Of a stretch of 64,000 nucleotides of DNA, positions 9,447-18,101 are shown one piece after another (the stretch's first letter is position 1; every line of letters starts with the position of its first letter). A program made the position numbers and the translations under genes. The notes beneath the pieces are model-generated. The model was not told where the DNA came from. It did not search any database and saw only the letters and a list, made by a program, of their open reading frames with translations. Origin of the DNA: Streptomyces sp. Ru62 (GTDB taxonomy: Bacteria; Actinomycetota; Actinomycetes; Streptomycetales; Streptomycetaceae); the NCBI RefSeq assembly GCF_002920615.1, contig NZ_PQSU01000006.1, forward strand, positions 124,001 to 188,000, read 5' to 3'.

Positions 9447-9660
9447 CTAGGCGTGCACCAGCCGGTGGACGTCGGCCGGCAGCGGCCCTGCGAGGAGCTG
9501 GTCGATGTGCCGCTCGGCCTCCGTGCGGCTGGTGCGGGGGGCGGGCTGTCCGGCCAGTACTGGCAGGTAGCGGTACGGGAAGCCGGGTGGTGGGGGCGTG
9601 ATGCCCGCGCCGTGCACCGTTGCGGGATCCTCCTGCGCGCAGGACCTGAGCGGCCAGTGG
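9447..9660 (-). pseudogene. C-terminal remnant of an unrecognised protein
   Basis: A minus-strand frame ending at the TAG complement (9447-9449) reads PATVHGAGITPPPPGFPYRY, then TEAERHIDQLLAGPLPADVH. It is protein-like but bounded upstream by a stop near 9661 with no ATG or GTG. Probably the tail of a lost gene. Family not recognised. Confidence 0.35.
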
Positions 9661-9694
9661 ACCTACCTGACACCCGGCCGTGACGTCCGTGGTG

Positions 9695-10114
9695 TCACCC
9701 GGACCCGGTGAGACCCAGTTGCCGCAGCATGCCGAGTTCGTCACTGCTGCCCCAGCGTTCGACGAGCCTGCCGTCACTGTCGAAGCGGCTGATCTGCATG
9801 CCCCGGTAGCTCGCCTTCCTGCCGGTGGGCGGGTGCCCCATCAGCGGTCCGAGGTGTGTTCCGCTGATGGTGTAGGCGAAGGCCAGCTCGTCATCGGTGG
9901 CCACGAGGTGTTCCACCGCCACGTTCAGGTCCGGGAAGGCGGCGCGGAGTTCGCCGAACATGGCCTTGTACCCCGCGGGCCCGGGCCCCTGGCCGGGGGC
10001 GGGGTCGTGATCGATCGAACCGGGCGCCACGACCCCGTCCAGGGCGTCGAGGTTCCCGGACATGACGGCCTCTGCGAAGGCGGTCTGGGCGGCGATGTTC
10101 GTCTGTCTCGACAT
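9695..10114 (-). CDS. Ester cyclase / SnoaL-like protein
   Basis: 139 residues with the SnoaL-like NTF2 fold: helical start (TAFAEAVMSGNLDALDGVVA), then IDHDPAPGQGPGPAGYKAMF, the strand LVATDDELAFAYTISGTHLG and a final strand with WGSSDELGMLRQLG. The group annotated as ester cyclase includes small polyketide cyclases and many proteins of unknown substrate. GGAGGAG just upstream of ATG 10114 fixes the start. No polyketide genes are adjacent, so a stand-alone hydrolase or cyclase role is more likely. Confidence 0.8.
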   Translation of the reverse strand: MSRQTNIAAQTAFAEAVMSGNLDALDGVVAPGSIDHDPAPGQGPGPAGYKAMFGELRAAFPDLNVAVEHLVATDDELAFAYTISGTHLGPLMGHPPTGRKASYRGMQISRFDSDGRLVERWGSSDELGMLRQLGLTGSG

Positions 10115-10629
10115 AGCGCTCCTCCTGCGCCGAGTAGGCCACCGGTCCAAAGCGGCCGGACTTCGCCGGGCACCCGCGGGTGCGGGGAGGCGGGGAGGCG
10201 GGGTCCGTCGGTCCGCGTACTCGCCGGGCGACTGCCGCGCGTCCCACCGCAATGGCCCAGCCCGCTCCCCGGCCGACCGGGGCCGCAGCAGACGCCCGGG
10301 CCCGGCACATATGCCCCGGCGCAGCGACCCCGTGCCACGGTCTCTCCAGTCTCCCCCTGTGGCCACGCGAGGGCACTCCGGCAGGCGATGAGTAGCGGTG
10401 CGCTGCCGTGGCATCTGCTGGAGCGACGGCGGACGACCGTCGCGCGAGCTGCGGCCGGGGCGCGCGACGCCGAGGTTCATGCGGCCTGCCCTCTGCCTGG
10501 CGCTGAACGAATGCGGGCAGCCGGGGAGCACCGTTCCGCTCGCGTCCGCGAACCTGACGGGCGTCCCCGGCGGCGGCCGGTCCGGCGCACCACCTCTGGG
10601 GCCCGTCCGGTACGGCGGCCACGCTCGTT
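10115..10629. other. Gap upstream of the ester cyclase gene, no gene seen
   Basis: The minus frame stays open through this stretch but has biased Arg/Pro/Gly composition typical of non-coding high-GC DNA. No strong hairpin or repeat was noticed. Confidence 0.4.
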
Positions 10630-10860
10630 TCACCCGCCAGCGGAGAGGGCGATGCCGGCCCCGACCCCGCCGAAGGCCCAGCCGGGCAGGTGGGGCGGGT
10701 GGTCGCGCAGATGACCCAGCAGGGAACCGACGGCGATCACGAAGATCATCGCGCTGCAGAACCCCGCACCGAGACGCAGCAGCAGCCAGACGACGCCGCT
10801 GCGGGTCAGCGGCATCCCCACCAGGCCGGCCACCAGCGCCGGCAGACAGCCCCGTAGCAC
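10630..10860 (-). pseudogene. Internal fragment of a YbfB/YjiJ-type MFS transporter
   Basis: 76 codons reading LRGCLPALVAGLVGMPLTRS, then WLLLRLGAGFCSAMIFVIAV and GWAFGGVGAGIALS. This matches the early helices of YbfB/YjiJ-like major facilitator proteins (second helix to GVG motif). It stops after the third helix, against about 390 residues for a full protein, so it is a relic. Confidence 0.6.
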
Positions 10861-11017
10861 CGAGTGTGTTCAAGAATCGGACCGCCGGGCCCAGTTCGAG
10901 GGGCGTCCCGGCTTCGGCGCCGAAGCCGGCCCCTCGCCGCGGGCAACATGGGCGGCAGGCGTCCGGGGAGAGTTGCCGGCTTCAGAGTTGCCGGCTTCAC
11001 ACCCTTCGCAGCGTCGT

Positions 11018-11210
11018 TCATGGGACGAGCGGGGTCGCCGCGGCCCAGGTCTGTGGGGAACACGAGTGGCCCGCGGCGAGCGTGCGGATCGCCCAGCCGG
11101 AGAAGAAGTCCGGCTCCAGCGGCCGCTGTCCGACCCGGCGGACCGCTGCCGGGTCATGGGCGACAAGTACGGACTGGCTCTGTCCCTCGTACGAAGAAGG
11201 CGGGCACCGG
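11018..11210 (-). pseudogene. Possible relic of an amylo-alpha-1,6-glucosidase
   Basis: A minus frame contains EPDFFSGWAIRTLAAG, very like the (L/F)FSGWGIRTLA motif near the end of glycogen-debranching-type glucosidases, preceded by a helix like the usual one (AAVRRVGQRPLE). The surrounding sequence does not continue the domain. Assigned from this one motif only. The rest of 10861-11398 shows no gene. Confidence 0.4.
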
Positions 11211-11398
11211 TGGGCGGGCCGACCGTGCCGCGGCCGCACCGGACTGCGACCGACGGGGCTGATCCCCTGATCCCCTGCCCGCAGCACCGAACGGGACCGG
11301 AAGCGTTCTGCGGCAGCACGGCGGAACCGCACCGGGCGGCGCGGGTTGCGCGTCGTGGAATGGGCCGGACACTCCCGCGCTGGGAGAGCGGGAACAGG

Positions 11399-13171
11399 TC
11401 AAAGGTCCAGGACAACGTCCTGAGCGGGTTTGGAGCAGCAGATGAGGATGTTTCCGTCACCCGGCGGCTCGACGGGATCGGGTGAGTAGTCGACGCTCCC
11501 CGACATCAGGGCGAGTTCGCACGTGTGGCACACCCCGGTACGGCACGACCACTGGACCGGGACGTCGCAGGCTTCGGCGAGTTCGAGTAGGGAGTTGCGG
11601 GTGTCGTCCCACGCGACGGTCAGCCCACTGCGTGTGAACGCGACGGAAGGGCCGGTGCCGGCAGGGCCCGCGGGCTGGTGCGGCGCCCTGGCCGGCGGCG
11701 CGCCCTTGATGCCCGGAGTGATCGAGGGGCCGGAGTTGAAGTTCTCGGTGTGCACGCGCGATGCTTCCAGGCCGGCCTTGACCAGGGCGTCGGTGACGTC
11801 GTCCATGAAGGTCACCGGCCCGCAGATGTAGGCGTCGGCATCGGTGGGCAGGCCCAGGCCGAGAAGCCGCTCGCTGGTCAGGCGTCCCGCCTGCGCGTAG
11901 TCCTCGCCCTGCCTGTCTTCGGCGTTCGGTCTGCTGTAGTAAACGATCGACCGTGCGTGGTCCAGGCTCTCCAGCAGGCCGCGGGCCTCCTGGGCGAAGG
12001 GATGCTCCGTGCCGTTACGGGCGCCGTGCAGCCACCACACCTGCCGTCGCGAGCGGGCGCTCGCCAGCGAATGCAGCATGGCCAGCACGGGCGTCACCCC
12101 TACCCCGGCGGACACGAGAACCACCGGACGGTCGCCGTCGGACAGGCAGAACGTGCCGCGGGGCGCGGCGATGTCCAGGCTGCCACCGGCGCGGGCGTGT
12201 GCGCGCAGATAGTTGCTCGCCACACCGTGTGGCTCCACCTTCACGCTGATCCGGTACGTCCCCGTGCCGGGCCGGCCGGACAGCGAGTAGCTGCGAATCA
12301 GCGGTGGCCCGTCCTCCTCCGGCCGTATTCTCACGGTCAGGAACTGCCCTGGCAGGGCAGCCGGCAGGGCGGAGCCCTCGGCTGCGGCCAGGGACAGGCT
12401 GATCACGCTCTCGCTCTCGGGCCGGACGTCCGTGATCGTAAGGGGACGGAAGCCGGTCCACGCAGGGGGCGGGGCGCTGGATGCCGCCGTGAGGCCGGCG
12501 CTGCCCGACGCCGAGCCCGGCCCCCGTTCCGCCTGCTCCAGAAGCGCGTGCATCGACCCCTGCCAGCCCGGGCTGAGGGCGGGGATCCGCAGAGCCCGCT
12601 CCACCTGCTCGCGAGTGTGTCCGGGGAGGTAAAGGACCGAGTCGATCTCCTCGACGGTCATCGCTTCCGGGCCGGTGGAGACCCTGACGATCTCCTGCCC
12701 GGCCTCCACCTCCCCCTCCTCTATGACACGCAGGTAGAAACCGGGCCGGTGATGGGCGACCAGCAGCGCCGCCATCTGCGGCTCTCCCATGCGCAGGCCG
12801 ACCCGGTAACACGTCACCCTGGGCTGTGAGACCTCGAAGAGGGCACCACCGATGCGGTACCGGTCACCGATGCACACCTCGTTGTCGGGGAGTCCGTCCA
12901 CGGTGAAGTTCTCACCGAAGCTTCCGGGCGTCAGGTCGTCGCGTCCGAGTTTCCGCGACCAGAAGCGGTAGGAGTCGAGCTGGTAGACCAGCACTGCCCG
13001 CATTTCCCCGCCGTGTCCGCCCAGGTCGCCCTGACCGTCTCCGTCGATGTTCAGCCGCCGCACCATCCGCGGCCCGGACACGGTGTGTTTGTACACGCCC
13101 GTGTAGACGGTCCTGCCCTGCCAAGGGACGTCTGCCGGCATCCCTACGTTGACCGCGACCAAGGTCGCCAC
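11399..13171 (-). CDS. MOSC-domain / FAD-NAD reductase / [2Fe-2S] ferredoxin fusion
   Basis: 590 residues in three modules. Residues 1-210 form a MOSC and 3-alpha module (GGEMRAVLVYQLDSYRFW, GENFTVDGLPDNEVCIGDRY, and the conserved Cys in QPRVTCYRVGLRMG) as in YiiM-type molybdenum-cofactor enzymes. Residues 240-480 are a ferredoxin-reductase-type flavin domain (RSYSLSG for FAD; SAGVGVTPVLAML and CGPVTFMDDV for NAD(P)H). Residues 505-590 are a plant-type ferredoxin with CRTGVCHTCELAL and a final Cys near the end for the 2Fe-2S cluster. Probably a self-sufficient N-hydroxylated-compound reductase, by analogy with YiiM/YcbX. GTG 13171 follows AAGGAGG. Confidence 0.9.
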   Translation of the reverse strand: MATLVAVNVGMPADVPWQGRTVYTGVYKHTVSGPRMVRRLNIDGDGQGDLGGHGGEMRAVLVYQLDSYRFWSRKLGRDDLTPGSFGENFTVDGLPDNEVCIGDRYRIGGALFEVSQPRVTCYRVGLRMGEPQMAALLVAHHRPGFYLRVIEEGEVEAGQEIVRVSTGPEAMTVEEIDSVLYLPGHTREQVERALRIPALSPGWQGSMHALLEQAERGPGSASGSAGLTAASSAPPPAWTGFRPLTITDVRPESESVISLSLAAAEGSALPAALPGQFLTVRIRPEEDGPPLIRSYSLSGRPGTGTYRISVKVEPHGVASNYLRAHARAGGSLDIAAPRGTFCLSDGDRPVVLVSAGVGVTPVLAMLHSLASARSRRQVWWLHGARNGTEHPFAQEARGLLESLDHARSIVYYSRPNAEDRQGEDYAQAGRLTSERLLGLGLPTDADAYICGPVTFMDDVTDALVKAGLEASRVHTENFNSGPSITPGIKGAPPARAPHQPAGPAGTGPSVAFTRSGLTVAWDDTRNSLLELAEACDVPVQWSCRTGVCHTCELALMSGSVDYSPDPVEPPGDGNILICCSKPAQDVVLDL

Positions 13172-13210
13172 CGCTCACCCTCCTTGTTCGGGGTCCCGCT
13201 CCTGGCGCGC

Positions 13211-13467
13211 TTCAGCTGAGGACGCGGCCGAGGAATCCGTGGATGTGGCCGCTGATGGCGCCGAGATGCGTCTCCAGAGCGAAGAGACCAGCCCGCAGCG
13301 GATGGACTTCGGCGTCCGGCAGGTCACGGGAGAAGGTCCGAGCGCCGTGGAACTGCTGGGAAACCCGTGCAGCGGCAAGAAACCACCGGCGCTTCGCTCG
13401 GGGCCGCCTCGCGGTAGAACACCTGTTGGCCGGCGATCGTCGTGGTCCGGTGGTACGTAGGGAGCAT
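13211..13467 (-). pseudogene. Alpha/beta hydrolase with an internal deletion
   Basis: From ATG 13467 the frame reads MLPTYHRTTTIAGQQVFYRE, the start of haloalkane-dehalogenase-like hydrolases. It then shifts frame (LHGFPSSST appears in another frame). After about 20 codons it jumps to the family's end, DLPDAEVHPLRAGLFALETH and FLGRVLS-stop (13211-13213). Most of the roughly 280-residue enzyme, including the catalytic Ser and Asp, is gone. A decayed TetR gene is divergent from it, the usual pairing for such hydrolases. Confidence 0.7.
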
Positions 13468-13644
13468 GCCGACCTCGCTTCCCGGGGATCCCACTTCTAC
13501 GGTCTGCAGGCGGCTACGGCACGTTGCCCACGCTAGACCCGGCCTCGGGCAGCGGCCACTCAGGGCCCCGGACGACCTGGAACGACGGGTCAAGAACGGC
13601 TGGGGTGCGGGACGGGGCGTCCACGGAGCGTTGACGACAACAGA

Positions 13645-13775
13645 GTGCGGGATACGGTCCGTGAGCAGTTCTGGGAGCGTGGCCACGCCGCCACGCCGCC
13701 ACACCGCTGGGCGATCTGGTCGCCGCCACCGGCCTCGGCAAGGGCAGCCTGCACCAGGCTGCCGCACAGCGGTAG
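13645..13775 (+). pseudogene. N-terminal HTH fragment of a TetR-family regulator
   Basis: Begins RDTVREQFWERGHAAT, then after a frame change LGDLVAATGLGKGSLHQAAA and a stop at 13773. This is the first helix and the helix-turn-helix of a TetR repressor. The ligand-binding part is missing. It lies divergent to the hydrolase relic that it may once have controlled. Confidence 0.65.
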
Positions 13776-14011
13776 GTCGAGCGAGCTGCTGGGTGCCAGG
13801 GGCGGCGGGGATCGGCGGCGGGGGCGCGAGCGCCGGCGGCGCGGGCGCGTGCGGCCGCCGACTCAGCCGCTTCGGACACAGCCGCTTGATTCACCGGCTG
13901 CCTCCTGTTCTTGGTCTGCTCGGGCGAGGCGCTGGTCTGGGTGGTGGAACTCGCCGGGGACTCGTACGTGCCCTGGGGGCGGGTAGGCCTTCGCTGGGTG
14001 AGGCTGGGAGT

Positions 14012-14557
14012 GTGAGCATCCGTAGCGACCGGCCGGTGAGTACCGAGCAGATCCACGCGGCGCTGGCCGCTCTGGCGGCTGAGCCGGAGCCGGCTCCGAA
14101 GAAGCGACCCGAGGGGCCGCGGGAAGAGGAGCGCCTGCGGCTACTGGGGAGTCTGCTGGCGAAGACGGAGCTGGAGATCACCGCCGCGACCCGTCTGACC
14201 GAGGAAGAGGAGATCGAGGACGTCCTTGAGACGTTGCTCGGTTGGGGGGAGCAGCTAGGAAGGGACCCCGACCTCGCGGTCAACGTCCTGACGAACCGGC
14301 TGCAGCGCACCGCGGTGCAGGTCTCCGAACCCGAGGCGGAGGAACTGCCCCCCGGCCGCGAGGCCGCCTTCGCCGCAGTCATGACAGCGGTGTACGCGCT
14401 CGGCGCCCAGCTGCACGCGGACCGTGGCGACGAGGAGGGGACCCGCCATGCTCTGAGCGGGGCGGAAGAAGCCCTGATCGACATCCTGCAAGGCATGCAT
14501 GACCTGCGAGTGGCCATCGGTGACGCGGCCGGGCCGGTGAGCGAGGGCAACGACTGA
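14012..14557 (+). CDS. Hypothetical helical protein
   Basis: 181 residues from GTG 14012 (GGGAG lies close upstream). The protein is acidic and mostly helical; an early part rich in Glu/Arg (REEERLRLLGSLLAKTELEI) is followed by TRLTEEEEIEDVLETLLGWG and a C-terminal helical bundle. No signal or membrane segment. Family not recognised. Codon bias clearly favours this strand over the open frame opposite. It stands alone between relics. Confidence 0.6.
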   Translation: MSIRSDRPVSTEQIHAALAALAAEPEPAPKKRPEGPREEERLRLLGSLLAKTELEITAATRLTEEEEIEDVLETLLGWGEQLGRDPDLAVNVLTNRLQRTAVQVSEPEAEELPPGREAAFAAVMTAVYALGAQLHADRGDEEGTRHALSGAEEALIDILQGMHDLRVAIGDAAGPVSEGND

Positions 14558-14581
14558 CCCGCTGGGAACCCATCCGGGGGC

Positions 14582-15063
14582 ATGTTCGCGGAGCCGGTGA
14601 TGCCGTGCACGTCGCCGGCCGCCGCTGTGACCGGCTCGCGCGGGTCGAGCAGCTCGTTCACCAGGGGACGGTCCCTGCCGTCCATCGCCGCGATCTGCAC
14701 CGCCCAGGCCCGCGCGCCCAGACCGGTGGTCTGGACATCGCTCAGCAGCGACGGATCAGCCGGCACGGTGCGCGCCCAGCGGGCCACCTGCTGCCCCTGA
14801 CGGGGCCAGAAAGCCGGCCTGCGCAGCACCGAGACCGCATCGTCCAGGCTGCGGCACTGTTGCCTGTGGACTGCGCGTGCCACAGGCCGTCGCCGTCCGG
14901 ACGAGCGTGCACCGTGCCGAGATTGCTGCTCCTGCTGATAGACAGCCCAGCTCGGCCTCTCGGTATCGCCAGGCCGCACCAAGCGCACCGGCAGACCGTC
15001 GACCAGACGCCCGAACACGTCCAGTCGATCGGCGGCGGCCTTGGCGACCATGTCGAAGTTCAT
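14582..15063 (-). pseudogene. Hypothetical protein gene, 3' end lost
   Basis: From ATG 15063 a minus frame reads MNFDMVAKAAADRLDVFGRL, then VRLVRPGDTERPSWAVYQ and, nearer the end, GLGARAWAVQIAAMDGRDRP and LVNELLDPREPVT. It looks like a real protein for about 160 codons and then runs without a stop into sequence antisense to the gene at 14012-14557. The natural 3' end seems lost. No ribosome site is evident. Family not recognised. Confidence 0.4.
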
Positions 15064-15083
15064 GGGTCGGGCGCAGCCCCGAG

Positions 15084-15117
15084 GTGCTCGTGCAGGCGTG
15101 TTCAGGAACGGGCCATG
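15084..15117. repeat. Dispersed 34-bp repeat, copy 1
   Basis: The stretch starting GTGCTCGTGCAG and ending CAGGAACGGGCCATG recurs with two mismatches at 37723-37756, in the same orientation. Both copies lie at the edge of a minus-strand gene or relic, as expected for the end of an insertion sequence or a small non-autonomous element. Confidence 0.7.
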
Positions 15118-15297
15118 GCAGGAACGAAAGCGCGGCACTGACGACGCCGGCCGGTGCCGCGGACGGTGCGCCACACGATGCTCGGCAGGTCGAAACAGCG
15201 TCTGGTCCGAACAGCACCGGGGATGTCCGGCGGTCCAGGCGGCCGGGGCGGCGTCGAGAAGGCGGTGCAGTTCGACGTACGCCGGGGCGGCGATGGG

Positions 15298-15324
15298 TGT
15301 CACATGCGCGGACCGGACGGTGTC
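15298..15324 (+). promoter_or_regulatory. ECF41-type sigma factor promoter
   Basis: TGTCACA (15298-15304), exactly 16 bases, then TGTC (15321-15324). The published ECF41 consensus as I recall it is TGTCACA-N16-CGTC, so only one base differs. It lies 45 bases upstream of the ATG of the carboxymuconolactone decarboxylase gene, whose operon ends with an ECF41 sigma factor, the usual autoregulated arrangement. Confidence 0.8.
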
Positions 15325-15369
15325 TTCATGCCAAACAGCCCCACAGGGACGCGTGCAAGGAGAGACAGG

Positions 15370-15948
15370 ATGACGTTGCGCCTGCCGAAGGCCGAGCTCC
15401 CCGCCGAGCTCAAGGAGAACATGATCAAGCAACTGGGCGTCGTGCCCGAGAACGTCGAGGTGCTGTGGCACAGCCCTCGGGTGACCCAGGACAACCTGGA
15501 GTTCGGCGCCAAGGTAGGGGCGTGGGATGCGGTCGACCCGGTCCTGAAGTCGTTGGCGCACATGGCCGTCGCGTCGCAGGTCGGCTGCAGCTGGTGCCTG
15601 GACGTCGGCTATTTCCAGGCGCAGAACGAGAACCTGGACCTGGCCAAGGCGAGCCAGGTGCCGCGTTGGCGGGAGGCTGATGTGTTCACGGGGCTGGAGC
15701 GCGACGTCATGGGGTATGCCGAGGCGATGACGAACACGCCACCGACCGTCACTGACGAGCAGTACACCGCCCTTCTGGAGCGGCTGGGGACGTCTGCGAT
15801 GGTGGAACTCACCGCGTTCATCGCCTACGTCAACCTGGCGACCAGGGCGAATGTGGCGAATGGGGTCACCTCGCAAGGCTTCTCCGACGCCTGCGAGATC
15901 CCGCTGGCCAAGCGCCCGGCGACGTCCCGCACAGGGGCCACGTCATGA
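15370..15948 (+). CDS. Carboxymuconolactone decarboxylase family protein
   Basis: 192 residues with an AhpD-like helical fold. The conserved CxxC pair is in VASQVGCSWCLDVG (about residues 73-86), followed by the helix FTGLERDVMGYAEAMT and the C-terminal helix MVELTAFIAYVNLATRANVA. The two Cys make a thiol redox or peroxidase role plausible. AAGGAG precedes ATG 15370. The stop overlaps the sigma gene (ATGA), so the two are translationally coupled. COE-type genes (carboxymuconolactone decarboxylase, oxidoreductase or epimerase) are the standard targets of ECF41 sigma factors. Confidence 0.92.
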   Translation: MTLRLPKAELPAELKENMIKQLGVVPENVEVLWHSPRVTQDNLEFGAKVGAWDAVDPVLKSLAHMAVASQVGCSWCLDVGYFQAQNENLDLAKASQVPRWREADVFTGLERDVMGYAEAMTNTPPTVTDEQYTALLERLGTSAMVELTAFIAYVNLATRANVANGVTSQGFSDACEIPLAKRPATSRTGATS

Positions 15949-16805
15949 CCGAGGACCCGTTCGTCGCCCACCGCAGCCTGCTGTTCACCGTCGCGTACGA
16001 GATGCTCGGCTCCGCAGCCGACGCGGAAGACGTGCTGCAGGAGACCTGGCTGCGGTGGGCCGACGTCGACCGGTCACAGGTTCACGACCCGCGGGCGTAC
16101 CTCGTCAGGGCCGTCACCCGGCAGGCACTGAACCGCATACGCACACTCTCACGTCGCCGCGAGGACTATGTGGGCGAGTGGCTGCCGGAACCCCTGCTGA
16201 CCCACCCCGATGTCGCCGACGACGTCGAACTCGCGGAAAGCGTCTCCATCGCGATGCTGACCGTCCTGGAGACGCTCCAACCCGTGGAACGCGCGGTGTT
16301 CGTGCTCCGCGAGGTCTTCGACATGCCGTACGACGAGGTCGCCGAGGCTGTGGGCAAGACCCCCGTTGCGGTTCGGCAGATCGCCCGGCGGGCCCGGAAC
16401 CACGTCGCCGCTCGGCAGCCACGCGTCAGCGTGAGCCGGTCGGAGCACCAGGCCGTGGTGGTCCGGTTCGTCGCCGCGCTGCACACCGGGCGCATCCAGG
16501 ACCTTCTGGAGATCATGGCGCCGGACGTGGTCCTCATCGCTGACGGCGGCGGGTTCACGGCCGCCGCGCCGGCCCCCCTCCACGGAGCCGAACTCGTGGC
16601 GACGATGCTCGCCGGCACGGACCGGGCCGAGGTCGAGACCACGGCGGTGTGGCTCAACGGCGCCCCGGCGATCCGGATGGAATCCGACAGCGGACGGGCC
16701 GCGGTCAGCCTCGTGATCGAAAAGGGGCGCATCACCCGAATCTACGCGACATCCAACCCGCAAAAACTGACACGACTCGACAAACCGACCGATCTCACCA
16801 GGTAG
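15945..16805 (+). CDS. sigJ: ECF41-group RNA polymerase sigma factor (SigJ-like)
   Basis: 286 residues. Region 2 (about 8-72) has FTVAYEMLGSAADAEDVLQE and TWLRWADVD; region 4 (about 105-160) has LQPVERAVFVLREVFDMPYD and VRQIARRARNHV. A fused SnoaL-like domain (about 165-275) follows, with the ECF41 hallmark segments ADGGG and, near the end, NPQKL (usually NPDKL). This extension regulates activity in place of a separate anti-sigma factor. It starts with ATGA on the stop of the decarboxylase gene and very likely activates the promoter at 15298-15324. Confidence 0.92.
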   Translation: MTEDPFVAHRSLLFTVAYEMLGSAADAEDVLQETWLRWADVDRSQVHDPRAYLVRAVTRQALNRIRTLSRRREDYVGEWLPEPLLTHPDVADDVELAESVSIAMLTVLETLQPVERAVFVLREVFDMPYDEVAEAVGKTPVAVRQIARRARNHVAARQPRVSVSRSEHQAVVVRFVAALHTGRIQDLLEIMAPDVVLIADGGGFTAAAPAPLHGAELVATMLAGTDRAEVETTAVWLNGAPAIRMESDSGRAAVSLVIEKGRITRIYATSNPQKLTRLDKPTDLTR

Positions 16806-16939
16806 ACCACGGCGCAGGTGTTCCGGGCCATGACGCACCGGAACACTGCCCGCATCGCCGTGGCAAGCCCGGCGGTGACGTCAGAACTCGGGACGAACCC
16901 CGGGTTACTCCCCCGCCTCGGCTGCATACCTCTTGGTGC

Positions 16940-17300
16940 CGGCTCGTCGGGACAGCCGAGGTCATAGGCGATGTCTGCCCAGATGAGGTGGGTGCCGGCG
17001 GCGGGATCCAGGGATCCATCGGCGATCGGACCGGCGATCCAGCAGGCCATCGCCCACTTTGCGGCCCGGGGGTCTGCGGGCGGGTGGAAGAGCAGTCCCA
17101 GCTCCTCCAGCACTTGGTCGAAGAGCTCTGGCGCTTCGGGCTCTTCGCTCCGGAGGAGTCCAGCCGGCATGGCCAGGGACGGGCTCTCGACCCCAGCTAT
17201 GAGCGCGTCCAGACCTGCCTGAATGAGCCTGTCCGACGCGACATGCCTGCCAAATGCCCTCTCACGCGCAATGTGTCTGAACTGATCGAGGGCGTCGTCA
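16940..17300 (-). pseudogene. Fragment of a hypothetical helical protein
   Basis: A minus frame reads ASDRLIQAGLDALIAGVESP, LLRSEEPEAPELFDQVLEEL and ADPRAAKWAMACWIAGPIAD, convincingly protein-like. The coherent part covers about 110 codons with neither a clear start nor a natural stop; downstream it changes to a different composition. Family not recognised; no neighbours explain it. Confidence 0.45.
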
Positions 17301-17379
17301 CTGGTCGAGTGCGGTCGATGTGCGGACCGCCGGTGGAACGAAGGCCGCCGAGCCAAAGGCACGGACATCGGCGCCGCCG

Positions 17380-17990
17380 CCGCGGCCCTCGGGAGGCCCG
17401 GTTCGACGGGCGGCAGGACTCCCGGTTCGAGGACCTGGCCGACGGCGTTCGCGACCGGATGGAGCTCGCGGAGTGGGAGCGCCTCGCCCAGCTGCTCGCC
17501 GCCGCCGCGCCGGGGACCGTCTACGACCCGGACACCGACGACGTTTCGTCCAGGCGGAGCTCGCCGCGAAGCCGCGGCCGCCGCCGAGCATGAGGGCGCC
17601 GTCCGCGAGGCGCGGCGGATCGCCGCCCGCGCCGACGAGCCCGAGGCGCTGCGCGAGTCCGGCACGCTGGAGCAGACCGAGCCCCGCGACGGGGACGAAG
17701 CCGTGTGTGACGAACTGACCCGGTGAGCCGGCGAGTGTGTCCAGGCCGACGTCGGCGCCTGGCTCGCCCAGGCCCTGTCCGCGCACCTCGGGTCTACCGC
17801 GACTCGGCCGCCCGGGAGGCCGCCGTCGGCCTTCTTCCGCCGGTCCTTGCGCATGGCGCGCTGCTCGCCGAACTCGCCCGCCTGGCCCCCGACGCCGGCG
17901 TCGACCAGCTGGCGTTCGCGGCCTGCCTGCACTCACCGAGCCTGCCGGACGTACTTGGGCGGCAGGGCGCTTCCTGCCGCCCGGGTGTCT
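17380..17990 (+). pseudogene. Multiply frameshifted hypothetical gene
   Basis: Three successive plus-strand frames each read like protein: EARFDGRQDSRFEDLADGVR with ERLAQLLAAAAPGTVYDP; then AVREARRIAARADEPEALRE up to a stop near 17725; then AAREAAVGLLPPVLAHGALL with LARLAPDAGVDQLAFAACLH. Together they look like one decayed helical protein with shifts near 17550 and 17760. Family not recognised. Confidence 0.4.
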
Positions 17991-18101
17991 GTGAAAAGCG
18001 CGGCCCGGTGCGGGCCGCCGGGTGTACGGCAGCGACCACGACGACCTCGGCCCGCAGCTGGCGAAGCAGCCGACCGAAGTCCGTGCGGCCCGAGGGGCCT
18101 C

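Noticed and set aside
13891..15876. 661-codon open frame on the minus strand
   Set aside because: Most of it is antisense to the genes at 14012 and 15370. Only the part 14582-15063 looks like protein and is listed as a relic.
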